A DNA stretch of 64,000 bases from Streptomyces graminofaciens (GTDB taxonomy: Bacteria; Actinomycetota; Actinomycetes; Streptomycetales; Streptomycetaceae): the NCBI RefSeq assembly GCF_030294945.1, contig NZ_AP018448.1, forward strand, positions 4,742,001-4,806,000. Reading direction: 5' to 3'. Shown here in pieces: positions 18,012-25,591 of the stretch. The notes under the pieces were generated by a model, which saw only the letters and a list, made by a program, of their open reading frames with translations, had not been told where the DNA came from and did no database searches. Every line of letters begins with the position of its first letter. Position 1 is the first letter of the stretch. The translations under genes were made by a program, and so were the position numbers.

Positions 18012-18413
18012 CTAAGACAAGTTATGCCAGGCGTGAGTACAAGCTCCTCGGCACTCCATTTCTCTTCGTCGTGTATCAGCCACCGCGAACGTGGACATGA
18101 GGACGCGGAACGCCTTCAAATATTCCTGCTGCGGCAATCTTTCAATCTTCCCTATTTGTTCGAGGATTGGCTCCCGAACAATGAGAACCGCAGGGGTCAT
18201 GGTCGCCTTGACCCCTGATTTCTCGAGGCCCATACGCCCGTCTTCCACAGTGACATGCGCCTGCATCAGATAGAGGGCGATCTCATGCAGAATGGACTTC
18301 TGCTCCTCTGGACCGAACGCAGAGAACCACTCCACGCCCTCCTCCAGGCTGTGCAACTCCTGGGCCACCTCGTTGATCATCCGTTCCGAGGCCCGCAATT
18401 CGGTCACGGTCAC
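18012..18413 (-). CDS. Immunity protein A (DUF5958 family)
   Basis: 133 residues, GTG start directly abutting the toxin-tip stop codon. The pattern ...EEGVEWFSAFGPEEQ..., QAHVTVEDGRMGLEKSGVK, TPAVLI and the C-terminal ADTRRREMECRGACTHAWHN matches DUF5958, a family found next to polymorphic toxin tips. It presumably binds and blocks toxin tip A. Although displaced from the Rhs gene by later insertions, the ORF is intact. No strong promoter is evident nearby, so continued expression is uncertain. Confidence 0.78.
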   Translation of the reverse strand: MTVTELRASERMINEVAQELHSLEEGVEWFSAFGPEEQKSILHEIALYLMQAHVTVEDGRMGLEKSGVKATMTPAVLIVREPILEQIGKIERLPQQEYLKAFRVLMSTFAVADTRRREMECRGACTHAWHNLS

Positions 18414-18800
18414 CTACCCCCTGGGTTCGAAGACCACGTAAGGCCTATCCCTGTCCAACTCCGTGTACTGTTTGGCATTTGGATTGTAGCTCTGATAGAA
18501 GTCCCGACCACGCCCACTTCCACCCTCTCCATCACCCATACCCTGAGGCAGGGAGTTCTTGACGCTACTACGGGCCCGGGACGGACCGGTCAATATGTAA
18601 TCCCAGTCAGAAGTTGGGTTGAGGTTCCCGTTACCCGCTCGGCTACCGACCACGATGATCGCCTGACCTGTCTTGTCGGCAGCATTCTGGATGCGCTTCG
18701 CATCATTGGCTCTGATACCCGCATCTGACGCTGTTCTAAAGCCTGGACCACACCACCCGTTGGAGTTATGAACCAGGACCGGCGTCGCCCCCGCCAGCAC
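18414..18800 (-). CDS. Orphan Rhs toxin tip A (nucleotidyltransferase-like), displaced 3' cassette
   Basis: From the att core the minus-strand frame reads (YYV)LAGATPVLVHNSN, the last residues of a HINT domain, followed by a ~113-residue toxin domain. The motif IIVVGSRAGNG...PTSDWDYIL resembles the GS...DxD active site of nucleotidyltransferase-fold enzymes, which include known toxins. The ORF has no signal peptide, no Rhs body and no ribosome site; the GTG in the att core is the only candidate start. It is best read as the former 3' end of the Rhs gene, pushed away when AICE1 integrated. Excision of AICE1 and AICE2 at the cores would join it in frame to Rhs again. Confidence 0.75.
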   Translation of the reverse strand: MLAGATPVLVHNSNGWCGPGFRTASDAGIRANDAKRIQNAADKTGQAIIVVGSRAGNGNLNPTSDWDYILTGPSRARSSVKNSLPQGMGDGEGGSGRGRDFYQSYNPNAKQYTELDRDRPYVVFEPRG

Positions 18801-18813
18801 ATAGTACGTGTGC
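18793..18813 (-). other. att core 1 (left end of AICE1)
   Basis: A 21-bp sequence containing GCACA-TAGTACG-TGTGC (18797-18813), identical to cores at 25403 and 35929. In the minus-strand Rhs frame it encodes HTYYVLA. To its left lies toxin tip A; to its right lies element DNA unrelated to Rhs. Confidence 0.82.
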
Positions 18814-18905
18814 AGGCCAGCCCGCTCCTACCTGCAAGTTTGCTGGTCAGCGGGCAATTTGACAGTCGCCTGATGTTCGTGCTCGTGCGCTGGAGTCTGC
18901 TGGTG

Positions 18906-18926
18906 TTGCCGTCACTGCTGCCGTCA
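18906..18926 (+). repeat. Paired arm-type motifs, left end of AICE1
   Basis: TTGCCGTCA at 18906-18914 and CTGCCGTCA at 18918-18926, beginning 93 bases after core 1. AICE2 has the same pair 92 bases after core 2. Confidence 0.65.
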
Positions 18927-18970
18927 GTGGTCAACACCGCCTGGGGAATTCCAGGAATTCCGAATGCGTG

Positions 18971-19207
18971 TCAAGCGGCTTTGTCGTGCGGGGTGAGGCT
19001 GATGGTCAGGTCGGCGCCGAGAGCCTGAGCCAGGCGGCGCAGGAGGGGAAGCGTGGGCACGGTCCCGCCGCCTTCGAAGCGGGAGATCTGCGGCTGCTTC
19101 ATCCCGCACCGCTCGGCCAGCTCGGCCTGGGACAGCCCGAGCTCGATGCGCCGGTCGTGGACGAGTTGCCCGAGCTCACGGGCGAGCGCGGAAGGCGGGT
19201 CCTGCAT
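18971..19207 (-). CDS. XRE-family DNA-binding protein (small)
   Basis: 78 residues: LSQAELAERCGMKQPQISRFE is the helix-turn-helix of the Cro/CI type, and the tail LLRRLAQALGADLTISL is the usual short dimerising end of HigA-like antitoxins. It is the third gene of a minus-strand group, 14 bases after the preceding stop. It may be a second antitoxin or the autoregulator of the group. Confidence 0.78.
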   Translation of the reverse strand: MQDPPSALARELGQLVHDRRIELGLSQAELAERCGMKQPQISRFEGGGTVPTLPLLRRLAQALGADLTISLTPHDKAA

Positions 19208-19221
19208 GGTTCCTCCCCGCC

Positions 19222-19560
19222 TCAGGCCGCTGGGGCGACGATGGTGACGGTGGGCTCGTCTCCGCCGGCGAGGTGCACGTCCACCGTGAGGTCCAGTGCG
19301 CGGGCCAGGCGCATGATGACCGCGATGGGCGGCAGCTCGGTGGCCGTCTCGATGCCTTCGATGTCATCGACGTCGACGTGCATGCGCTCGGCGAGTTCGG
19401 CCTCGCTCAGGCCCAGCTGCTTACGCCGGTCGTAGACGGCCTTGCCCAACGTCATGGCGAGGCCGGCCTCTTCGTAGACCCGGTCGTACTCGGGGTCAGC
19501 GTCCAGGTGTTCGCCCAGCAGCTGGCGGTGGCGACGGGTCCTCCATTCGCTGTGGTTCAT
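19222..19560 (-). CDS. XRE-family antitoxin-like protein
   Basis: 112 residues with a helix-turn-helix around LGLSEAELAERMHVDVDDIEG and a following IAVIMRLARALDLTVDVHL stretch, like HigA/Xre antitoxins. The ATG overlaps the stop of the RelE/HigB-like gene by 4 bases, toxin first, the order typical of higBA. Expected to neutralise that toxin and repress the operon. Confidence 0.8.
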   Translation of the reverse strand: MNHSEWRTRRHRQLLGEHLDADPEYDRVYEEAGLAMTLGKAVYDRRKQLGLSEAELAERMHVDVDDIEGIETATELPPIAVIMRLARALDLTVDVHLAGGDEPTVTIVAPAA

Positions 19561-19940
19561 CGGTTCTCCTTGAGGTTGCGACTGTAGAGGTCGTGCTCGG
19601 CGGCGGCTTCATGCTCTGCCTCGCACAATCGCTGTGCGGCGTGTGCGCGGTCCACTTCGGCCTGCTCGCGCATCTTGGTCTTGCGGAACACGGTGAGCAG
19701 CACGACACGTCGGCCGGGCGCCAGCCAGTAGGTGATCCGCTGATGGGCATCGCCCAGGCGGAAGCGCAGCTCGCGGAGCTTGCCGCCCAGGTGGCGGGAG
19801 TGCGGTTCGTCGAGGGTGGTGGGCTGCTCGGCGAGCAGGTCGGCGACGCGTTCGGCCTGCTTGTAGTGATGGGCGGGAAGGTTCTCCAGCCACAGCCGCA
19901 CCTCCGGCTCGATCTCGATCGAGTACCGCCCGCTGTCCAT
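19557..19940 (-). CDS. RelE/HigB-like (Gp49 family) toxin
   Basis: 127 residues from ATG 19940. The pattern WLENLPAHHYKQAERVADLL...LDEPHSRHLGGKLRELRF...RITYWLAPGRRVVLLTVFRKTKM is that of the phage-derived Gp49-like/HigB toxins, RelE-fold ribosome-dependent mRNA interferases. A long Ala/Glu-rich helical tail (REQAEVDRAHAAQRLCEAEHE) follows. A larger frame runs further upstream but its composition is not that of a gene. With the overlapping antitoxin it would act as an addiction module stabilising AICE1. Confidence 0.78.
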   Translation of the reverse strand: MDSGRYSIEIEPEVRLWLENLPAHHYKQAERVADLLAEQPTTLDEPHSRHLGGKLRELRFRLGDAHQRITYWLAPGRRVVLLTVFRKTKMREQAEVDRAHAAQRLCEAEHEAAAEHDLYSRNLKENR

Positions 19941-20570
19941 ATCGTCGATGATATATCGCACGGGGTGGGAGAGCGCGACTTCGTAGTTCAGGTCGTGTGT
20001 CGTCGCCGCGACCGCAGCCGCTCCAGCGTCACACACCCCGCACTCCCCCCTTCGTCCTGATGCCACGGCGCCGCCCGCAAACCAGCGGCAACCTGCCGAG
20101 GCGGCGCAGGGTCGGCTTCTTTCGGCAGGATCAGGCCCGAGCGGGAGAGGCAGCGTACGGCCGGGCGGGTGCGTCGCCCAGTCTGGCGGCGCGGGGCCGG
20201 GGCGGGAAGAGTCGGCCCCCGACGGGCGGCCGGGAGCTTCGCCCCCGCCGGAGGCAACGCCGACCACCGGGCTCGGCGAGTCCGGCGGCGCGCGTGAGGG
20301 GCGGCCCCCTGGTCGGCCATGTGCCTGCGATCCGGCCGTAGGACGGTCGTGGGCGACAACTTGCTCCGCCAGGAGCCCGGTTCCGGTCATCCCGGCAATC
20401 TGGCCGGTTGCCGCTCTCGCAGTCCTGGACCGTTCCCTTGCCGGGGCGGCTGGCCTCCCGAGCGAACGGCGGGCTTGTCGGCGACGGCGGTCAGCCAATG
20501 CGGGCGAGGCCCGCCTTGAACCTCGAAGAGAAAATCTGAACGCACACCCCGGGTCACCCGGCACGGCGGG
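19941..20570. other. 630-base stretch without a recognised gene
   Basis: GC-rich DNA between the divergently placed toxin-antitoxin operon and the end of the GntR gene. Open frames here have skewed composition (Pro/Arg/Gly runs) and no family signal. The position matches the hairpin-containing gap in AICE2 (27535-28025), so it may hold the replication origin of the element, but I see no comparable long hairpin. The promoter of the toxin operon must lie near 19941-20000; AT-rich ATATCGTCGATGATATATCG (19940-19959) is a candidate -10/operator, containing ATATCGTCGATGATAT as a near-palindrome. Confidence 0.4.
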
Positions 20571-21005
20571 TCAGCGGCCCCGCCCACCGCCGCCGCCCGA
20601 CTCCAGTACCTCCACGCGGGCGCGGAGGTCGGCAATCTGCTGAGCGGCCTCGGCCAGCGCTCGTTCCAGCGCCTCGACGCGAGCCAACGTCCCGCCGGCG
20701 GGTGCGGTCGCCTCCGGGCCATCGAGGTCATCAGCGTCGCCGGCGACGTGGTCGCGGTCGGCGACGAAGGCTCCCTTGCCGGGACGGGAGAGCGCCCACC
20801 CGTCCTGCTTCAACAGGGCCATGGCCTTCTGCACAGTCAGACTCGCCGCCCCGAACTCCCGCATCAACACGGCCTGCGTCGGCAACGCGTCCCCCGGCAG
20901 CAACCCGCCCGAGCGGATCCGCTCGCGCAAGGTCTCGGCGATCACCTCGAACGTCAGCGGCACCCCGCTGCCCGCCGGCCTGCGCCCGCGCCGCCCCACC
21001 ACCAC
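20571..21005 (-). CDS. GntR-family regulator of AICE1
   Basis: 144 residues. Winged helix-turn-helix of the GntR type: TFEVIAETLRERIRSGGLLPGDALPT, then LMREFGAASLTVQKAMALLKQDG (residues ~17-75), followed by GKGAFVADRD and, instead of a ligand domain, a predicted coiled coil (LARVEALERALAEAAQQIADL). Such short GntR proteins (KorSA-like) control replication and transfer genes in actinomycete integrative elements. Divergent from repSA across a 312-base gap, where its operators probably lie. Confidence 0.8.
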   Translation of the reverse strand: MVVGRRGRRPAGSGVPLTFEVIAETLRERIRSGGLLPGDALPTQAVLMREFGAASLTVQKAMALLKQDGWALSRPGKGAFVADRDHVAGDADDLDGPEATAPAGGTLARVEALERALAEAAQQIADLRARVEVLESGGGGGRGR

Positions 21006-21317
21006 GCCCGATCACCCCCGCTTTCCACGCCCTCTACCAGCGAAATCCGGCCCGTCCAAACCGGGAAACCGGCCCCACACTACCCGCGTCCCACCACCCA
21101 CAGAAAGGAATGAGGAGGGATGCACTTGAATTCGTGGGGCGATGTTAGCGTCACGCACCCGCCGGTGATCACCACCGCGCCCCGCCGACCAGACCCTGGT
21201 CCGGCCCCGCGCCCAACTCCGAGGCGCCCCGTTCCCCTGTGAGCCGATCACTTCGACCTGCCCACGCCACCCCGCGCCGTACCGCTTCCGCGCTCCCGCC
21301 GAAAGGCCTCTTTCCCC
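21006..21317. promoter_or_regulatory. Divergent control region between GntR and RepSA
   Basis: No gene seen. It should contain the promoters for the GntR gene (minus) and rep-xis-int operon (plus). A possible plus-strand promoter is TTGAAT (21126) with GTTAGC (21144) as a weak -10. No strong palindrome found. Confidence 0.4.
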
Positions 21318-23063
21318 ATGCCCGCACAGGTCCAACTCCCGTACCCCGCGACCGTTCCAGCCGTCTCGCGTCCGTCGTCGGCGTTCACGACGCCGACGTG
21401 TCCGGCGGAAGTCACCGCCACTGCGGCTGCAGGGCGGGCGCTGGAGCGTCGCGCTAGGCTCACCGCCAGGCTGGCCAAGCTCGCCGCCACCGGCCAACTC
21501 GCACCCCTCGCACGGCAGATAGCCGGACTCAGCGGCTGCACGCACCCAATCCGCCTCACCGGACACCGCACCCACCTCGACACCGCCACCGGCGAGATCC
21601 TCGACCACTTCGACTCCGGCCGGCTCCCGGCGGGCGAACTGCTGGTCCGCTGCGGCAACCGTCGCGCCACCCGCTGCCCCGCCTGCTCCACCGTCTACCG
21701 CTACGACACCTACCAACTCATCGCCGCCGGACTACGCGGCGGCAAAACAGTCCCCACCAGCGTCGCCGCCCACCCGCGCGTGTTCGCCACGCTCACCGCA
21801 CCCGGCTTCGGCCCCGTCCACAACCAGCCCGACACCGGCCGCTGCCACTGCGGCCAGCTCCATGCTGACGACGACCCGCTTCTCGGCACCCCACTCGACC
21901 CCGAGCGGTACGACTACATCGGCGCGGTCCTGTGGAACGCTCACGCCCCGGCCCTGTGGGCACGCTTCACCACCCACCTGCGGCGGGAGATCGCCAAGGC
22001 GGCGGGGCTGACGCAGCGGACCCTGCGCCACCACGCCACTCTTTCCTACGCCAAGGTCGCCGAATACCAGAAACGGGGACAGGTCCACTTCCACGCCGTC
22101 ATCCGCCTCGACGGACCCACCGGACCCGCCAGCACCCCGCCCGCCTGGGCCACCACCCAACTCCTCAACCACGCCATCCGCGCCGCCGCCACACGCACCC
22201 GCGTCCACCACGAGGGCGAACCACCGAAGCAACCGCAGCCCGCCGGGAACGTCCCCACGTCCCCGCCCCAAGACTCAGATCGGGCGGGGCGGTTGGTGTT
22301 CCGGTTCGGGCGGCAGATCGACGTCCGGACGATCCGCGGCACCGACTTCACCGGAGACGGCCCCGTCACCGACCGGCACGTCGCCGCCTACATCGCCAAG
22401 TACGCCACCAAGGGAGCCGAGACCACCACCGGCACCCTCGACCGCCGCCTCCGACTCCTCGCCGAACTCGCCACGCACGACATCACCGACCACGCCCGCC
22501 GCATGATCCACACAGCCTGGCACCTCTCCACCAACCGCCAGCACGCCCACCTCCGCCTGCGCCAATGGGCCCACATGCTCGGCTTCCGAGGCCACTTCTC
22601 CACCCGCACCCGCCATTACTCCACCACCCTCGCCCACCTCCGCGCCGAACGCACCGCCTGGCGAACCGGCCGACACGACGCCGCAGCCGACATACCGACC
22701 GCTGACCACCGCACCGACAGGCACCTGGTCGGTGACCGGGCCGGTCACCCCACCCGCCTGACCGCCGATCACCGATCCGGTCACGGCCACCCAACAGGTC
22801 ACCGCGATACCGCCAGTCAGCGCGGGGGCTCGGATACGACGCTGGTCATCTCCCACTGGCAGTACGCCGGAACCGGCCTGCTGCCCGAACTCGAACATCT
22901 CGCCGACCTCCTGGCCGCGACACGGCAGACCCGACCCGAGCAACCGACCCGAACCCGGCGCTCGGAGCACTCCAGTGACCGCGCCATTCACTCCACCAGC
23001 CACCCGGTCGGTCGCTCCGCTGATCGGCTGACCAGTGCTGTCCGGGCGGAGGCCGTCGCGTGA
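21318..23063 (+). CDS. RepSA-type rolling-circle replication initiator
   Basis: 581 residues from ATG 21318, preceded by GAAAGG. The HUH metal-binding motif is in QVHFHAVIRLDG (His257 and His259) and the conserved DNA-linking Tyr region is DRHVAAYIAKYATK. The N-terminal part has CGNRRATRCPACSTVYRYDTY, a zinc-ribbon-like cluster shared with the AICE2 protein. It nicks the element's origin after excision to start rolling-circle replication. A C-terminal extension (AAADIPTADHRTD...) is Thr/Arg-rich and absent from the AICE2 homologue. The stop overlaps the xis start (GTGA), so rep, xis and int form one operon. Confidence 0.9.
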   Translation: MPAQVQLPYPATVPAVSRPSSAFTTPTCPAEVTATAAAGRALERRARLTARLAKLAATGQLAPLARQIAGLSGCTHPIRLTGHRTHLDTATGEILDHFDSGRLPAGELLVRCGNRRATRCPACSTVYRYDTYQLIAAGLRGGKTVPTSVAAHPRVFATLTAPGFGPVHNQPDTGRCHCGQLHADDDPLLGTPLDPERYDYIGAVLWNAHAPALWARFTTHLRREIAKAAGLTQRTLRHHATLSYAKVAEYQKRGQVHFHAVIRLDGPTGPASTPPAWATTQLLNHAIRAAATRTRVHHEGEPPKQPQPAGNVPTSPPQDSDRAGRLVFRFGRQIDVRTIRGTDFTGDGPVTDRHVAAYIAKYATKGAETTTGTLDRRLRLLAELATHDITDHARRMIHTAWHLSTNRQHAHLRLRQWAHMLGFRGHFSTRTRHYSTTLAHLRAERTAWRTGRHDAAADIPTADHRTDRHLVGDRAGHPTRLTADHRSGHGHPTGHRDTASQRGGSDTTLVISHWQYAGTGLLPELEHLADLLAATRQTRPEQPTRTRRSEHSSDRAIHSTSHPVGRSADRLTSAVRAEAVA

Positions 23064-23251
23064 CCGCCAGTACCGAACTCCTTACCGTCCCCCAGGTCAT
23101 GGCCCGCCTCCAACTGGGCCGCACCGCCGTCTACGACCTCATCCGCTCTCGTCAGCTCGCTTCGATCACCCTCGGCCGCGCCCGCCGCATCCCCGCCTAC
23201 GCGCTCACCGACTTCATCCGCACCCGCCTCGAACAGGAAGCCGCCGCCTGA
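23060..23251 (+). CDS. xis: Excisionase (helix-turn-helix)
   Basis: 63 residues, GTG start overlapping the rep stop. MerR/Xis-like helix-turn-helix: LLTVPQVMARLQLGRTAVYDLIRSRQL, followed by GRARRIPAYALTDFIRTRL. Directional factor that helps the integrase excise the element. Its stop shares one base with the integrase ATG (TGATG). Nearly identical to the AICE2 protein, so the two could act on each other's ends. Confidence 0.9.
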   Translation: MTASTELLTVPQVMARLQLGRTAVYDLIRSRQLASITLGRARRIPAYALTDFIRTRLEQEAAA

Positions 23252-24576
23252 TGACCACACCCCGCGACACCCCCGCCTCCCGCCGCACCCGCGCCAACGG
23301 CGACGGCACCGTCTACCAACGCAAGGACAGCCGCTGGGAGGCTGCCGGATACGTCCTCGCCCCCGGCAACACGCGTCGGCGCGTCCGTGTCTACGGCACC
23401 ACCCGCAAGGAAGCCCTGGCGAAGCTCACCGAGAAGATCGCCGCCAGCAACCGCGGCCTCCCCGTCCCCTCCGCGCAGGGCAGCGTGGCCGCGTACCTGA
23501 CGTACTGGCTTCAGAACGTCGCCGTTCACCAGCTCCGCGAGAACACCCACATCCGCTACACCGCCTGCGTCAACCGGTACCTGATCCCCGGCCTGGGCAA
23601 GAAGAAGCTCACCAAGCTCACCGCCAAGGACGTCCGCACCTGGCTCAACCAGCTCCGCACCACCTGCCAGTGCTGCACGCGCGGCATCGACGCCCGACGC
23701 GAACAGTCCCGCTGCTGCGCCGTCGGCCAGTGCTGCCACAAGCTGCTGTCCCCGCTGACGCTCACCTACATCCACTCCGTGCTCAAGTCCGCCCTGGAGC
23801 ACGCCGTGCGTGAGGAAGAGATCCCGCGCAACGTGGCCCGCAACGTCCGCACCGGCACCCCACGGCCCCGGCGCTTCGAACCGCTCACCACCGACGAAGC
23901 CCGCCAGCTCCTCACCGCCACCCAGGGCCACCGGCTGCACGCCCTGTTCGAACTCGCCCTCCACACTGGACTCCGCAAGGGCGAACTCCTCGGACTGCGC
24001 TGGGAAGACCTCGACCTCGACGCAGGCACCGCCGCCGTCCGCCGAACCCTCCAGCGCACGAGCGCGGGTGGGCTCACCACTCTGCCCACCAAGACGCGAG
24101 CCTCCGAGCGCCGCATCGCCCTCCCCACCCGCTGCGTCCAGTCCCTGAAGCACCACCACGAACAGCAGCAGCGCGAACGTGAGGCCGCAGGCACCACATG
24201 GCAGCACGACGGGCACGTGTTCACCACCCCGCAGGGCCGACCGATCGACCCGACCAACCTCACCCGCGCCTTCACCACACTCCTCCGCAAGGCCGGCCTC
24301 CGCCGCATCCGCTTCCACGACCTCCGTCACTCGACCGCCACCCTCCTACTGGAACAGGGCGTCGAACTCGTCGTCATCAAGGAACTCCTCGGCCACGCCC
24401 ACATCGGCGTCACCGCCACTGTCTACGCCCACGTCCGACTCCGCCTCCAGCACGACGCCATCAACACCCTCGGCATCGCCCTCGGGAGTCCGAAGACCAC
24501 GGAGACCGTCGGCTCTGGGGAATCTGTCGGCTCTGGTCGCAACGAACCACCACCCCGAGCCGCCGTCATCCGCTGA
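23251..24576 (+). CDS. int: Tyrosine recombinase (integrase) of AICE1
   Basis: 441 residues. N-terminal AP2-like arm-binding domain (DGTVYQRKDSRWEAAGYV), core-binding SAM-like domain, and catalytic domain with Arg242 (HTGLRKGELLGL), Lys in TKTRASERR, HDLRHSTA, LLGHAHIGVT and nucleophile Tyr392 (VYAHV). A Cys-rich insertion (TTCQCCTRG...SRCCAVGQCCHK, ~145-170) looks metal-binding and is shared with the AICE2 integrase. It would recombine the 21-bp core inside the Rhs gene. Unlike usual elements, the attachment core is ~830 bases downstream, beyond the immunity/toxin cassette. Confidence 0.93.
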   Translation: MTTPRDTPASRRTRANGDGTVYQRKDSRWEAAGYVLAPGNTRRRVRVYGTTRKEALAKLTEKIAASNRGLPVPSAQGSVAAYLTYWLQNVAVHQLRENTHIRYTACVNRYLIPGLGKKKLTKLTAKDVRTWLNQLRTTCQCCTRGIDARREQSRCCAVGQCCHKLLSPLTLTYIHSVLKSALEHAVREEEIPRNVARNVRTGTPRPRRFEPLTTDEARQLLTATQGHRLHALFELALHTGLRKGELLGLRWEDLDLDAGTAAVRRTLQRTSAGGLTTLPTKTRASERRIALPTRCVQSLKHHHEQQQREREAAGTTWQHDGHVFTTPQGRPIDPTNLTRAFTTLLRKAGLRRIRFHDLRHSTATLLLEQGVELVVIKELLGHAHIGVTATVYAHVRLRLQHDAINTLGIALGSPKTTETVGSGESVGSGRNEPPPRAAVIR

Positions 24577-24578
24577 CG

Positions 24579-24600
24579 TTGCCGTCAGCTACTGCCGTCA
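24579..24600 (+). repeat. Paired arm-type motifs, right end of AICE1
   Basis: TTGCCGTCA at 24579-24587 and CTGCCGTCA at 24592-24600, starting 2 bases after the integrase stop. Confidence 0.65.
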
Positions 24601-24609
24601 CCCCACGCA

Positions 24610-24642
24610 GAAGCCCCGTCAGGCGCAGCCTGACGGGGCTTC
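24610..24642 (+). terminator. Terminator after AICE1 integrase
   Basis: 15-bp perfect stem GAAGCCCCGTCAGGC / GCCTGACGGGGCTTC with a 3-base loop, then AACTTT. Confidence 0.85.
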
Positions 24643-24793
24643 AACTTTGCGCGTGCTACGAATACATATCGCTCGCCTAGCCAGTTCCCACAACACCATT
24701 CGGAGGATTCAAATCCACCGAACATAAACCCCAACATCGGTGCATCCTGACCCGACTTCGGGATTCCGGGCAGTGAAGAAGTGGGGGCTTCAA

Positions 24794-25063
24794 TTACTCC
24801 ACTCCTTTTTCAGGATACCTTTCTGCTTGAACCCTGATGGATTCACCGCTGTACACCTCGTCTGGATCGATGTAGCGCCCGGTCGGCACGAGGACAGACT
24901 CTGGGAGCATGGTCGTTTCATCCCCGATGAGGACAGCGTAGATCCTCTCGTCGACGCCTTGACTCTTGCCCCAAATCGCCCCTATGGCGCCAGCAACTCC
25001 GAGTTCTACAGTGCGGCTGGTTTCGAGAACGGTGACGACTTCATCGAAATCGAACTCCCTCAT
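24794..25063 (-). CDS. Immunity protein B (Imm31-like)
   Basis: 89 residues, ATG overlapping the toxin-tip stop by 4 bases. The pattern FDFDEVVTVL ... GVAGAIGAIWG ... YAVLIGDETTMLPESVLVPTGR ... YSGESIRV is that of the Imm31 immunity family. Acidic, as expected for a protein that masks a basic toxin. Cognate to toxin tip B. Confidence 0.72.
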   Translation of the reverse strand: MREFDFDEVVTVLETSRTVELGVAGAIGAIWGKSQGVDERIYAVLIGDETTMLPESVLVPTGRYIDPDEVYSGESIRVQAERYPEKGVE

Positions 25064-25410
25064 CTATGAGTCACCTCCCCAAATGGGTCTACATTGACGT
25101 GGCGATTATCGCGAGAGAGCCAACCGATCTTCTCCCGTCCTTGACGCGACAACTGAACATCCCACTCGAAAGGATGCCCCTCGGTACGCGATGGACCCAC
25201 TGTCCACTCGTTACCGAATCGGTCAACATATCCACCGTTACGACCTCGCGGCAAGGGGTTCGCGGGATTATAGCCCTTCGGAGGTACATATCGAATGCGA
25301 CCTTGGTTCGGCAGACCGAATTCCTCCCCCGGACCGGCTGCACGCATTCTCGCCTTGACAGTCCAACAGTTGCTGTTGTGAACGAGGACCGGAGTCTGCC
25401 CCGCCAGCAC
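25060..25410 (-). CDS. Orphan Rhs toxin tip B (Ntox17-like), displaced 3' cassette
   Basis: Begins in the att core: (YYV)LAGQTPVLVHNSN, then a ~101-residue domain with GGYVDRFGNEWTVGPSRTEG, FEWDVQLSRQG and LSRDNRHVNV, the conserved string of polymorphic toxin type 17. No signal, no Rhs body, no ribosome site. It was brought by AICE1 and was the active tip of the Rhs gene until AICE2 integrated at the same core. Joining core 2 to core 3 (excision of AICE2) would restore an in-frame Rhs-Ntox17 gene. Confidence 0.8.
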   Translation of the reverse strand: MLAGQTPVLVHNSNCWTVKARMRAAGPGEEFGLPNQGRIRYVPPKGYNPANPLPRGRNGGYVDRFGNEWTVGPSRTEGHPFEWDVQLSRQGREKIGWLSRDNRHVNVDPFGEVTHR

Positions 25411-25423
25411 ATAGTACGTGTGC
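25403..25423 (-). other. att core 2 (junction of AICE1 and AICE2)
   Basis: Second copy of the 21-bp core, with GCACA (25407-25411), seven-base spacer TAGTACG and TGTGC (25419-25423). Flanking bases differ from those at the other two cores on both sides, which limits the shared sequence to 21 bp. Confidence 0.82.
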
Positions 25424-25514
25424 TACGCGACCCCTCTCTATCTGCGTATTCGCAGATCAGCGATGGTTTCGGGTTCCGCTGGTGTCCGTGGTTGTGCGGG
25501 GGAATCCGTGGGTG

Positions 25515-25535
25515 TTGCCGTCGCTACTGCCGTCA
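25515..25535 (+). repeat. Paired arm-type motifs, left end of AICE2
   Basis: TTGCCGTCG at 25515-25523 and CTGCCGTCA at 25527-25535, 92 bases after core 2; same internal period (12) as the AICE1 left end. Confidence 0.62.
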
Positions 25536-25591
25536 GACGGTACTGGCCGCGCGGTCGCGCTGTACCCGAAGTGGTGCTGGCGCAGGGGACT

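Larger units (their letters stand above)
18793..25423 (+). mobile_element. AICE1: integrative element carrying toxin/immunity B, no transfer gene
   Basis: Bounded by att cores 1 and 2. Content from the left: paired arm motifs, an XRE/toxin-antitoxin group, a GntR regulator, RepSA, Xis, Int, arm motifs, then immunity B and toxin tip B up to core 2. All elements needed for excision and rolling-circle replication are present, but no FtsK-like Tra and no Spd protein, so it could move only with help, for example from neighbouring AICE2. At 6.6 kb it is small for this class. Confidence 0.8.

Noticed and set aside
19941..20564. N-terminal extension of the RelE/HigB-like toxin in an open frame to 20564
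   Set aside because: The extension is low-complexity Pro/Arg/Gly text with no homology signal. The toxin domain starts naturally at ATG 19940 beside an AT-rich promoter-like region.
24740..25069. Plus-strand open frame of 109 codons opposite immunity B
   Set aside because: It overlaps the immunity B gene antisense, has no ribosome site or family signal, and its composition is that of a shadow frame.
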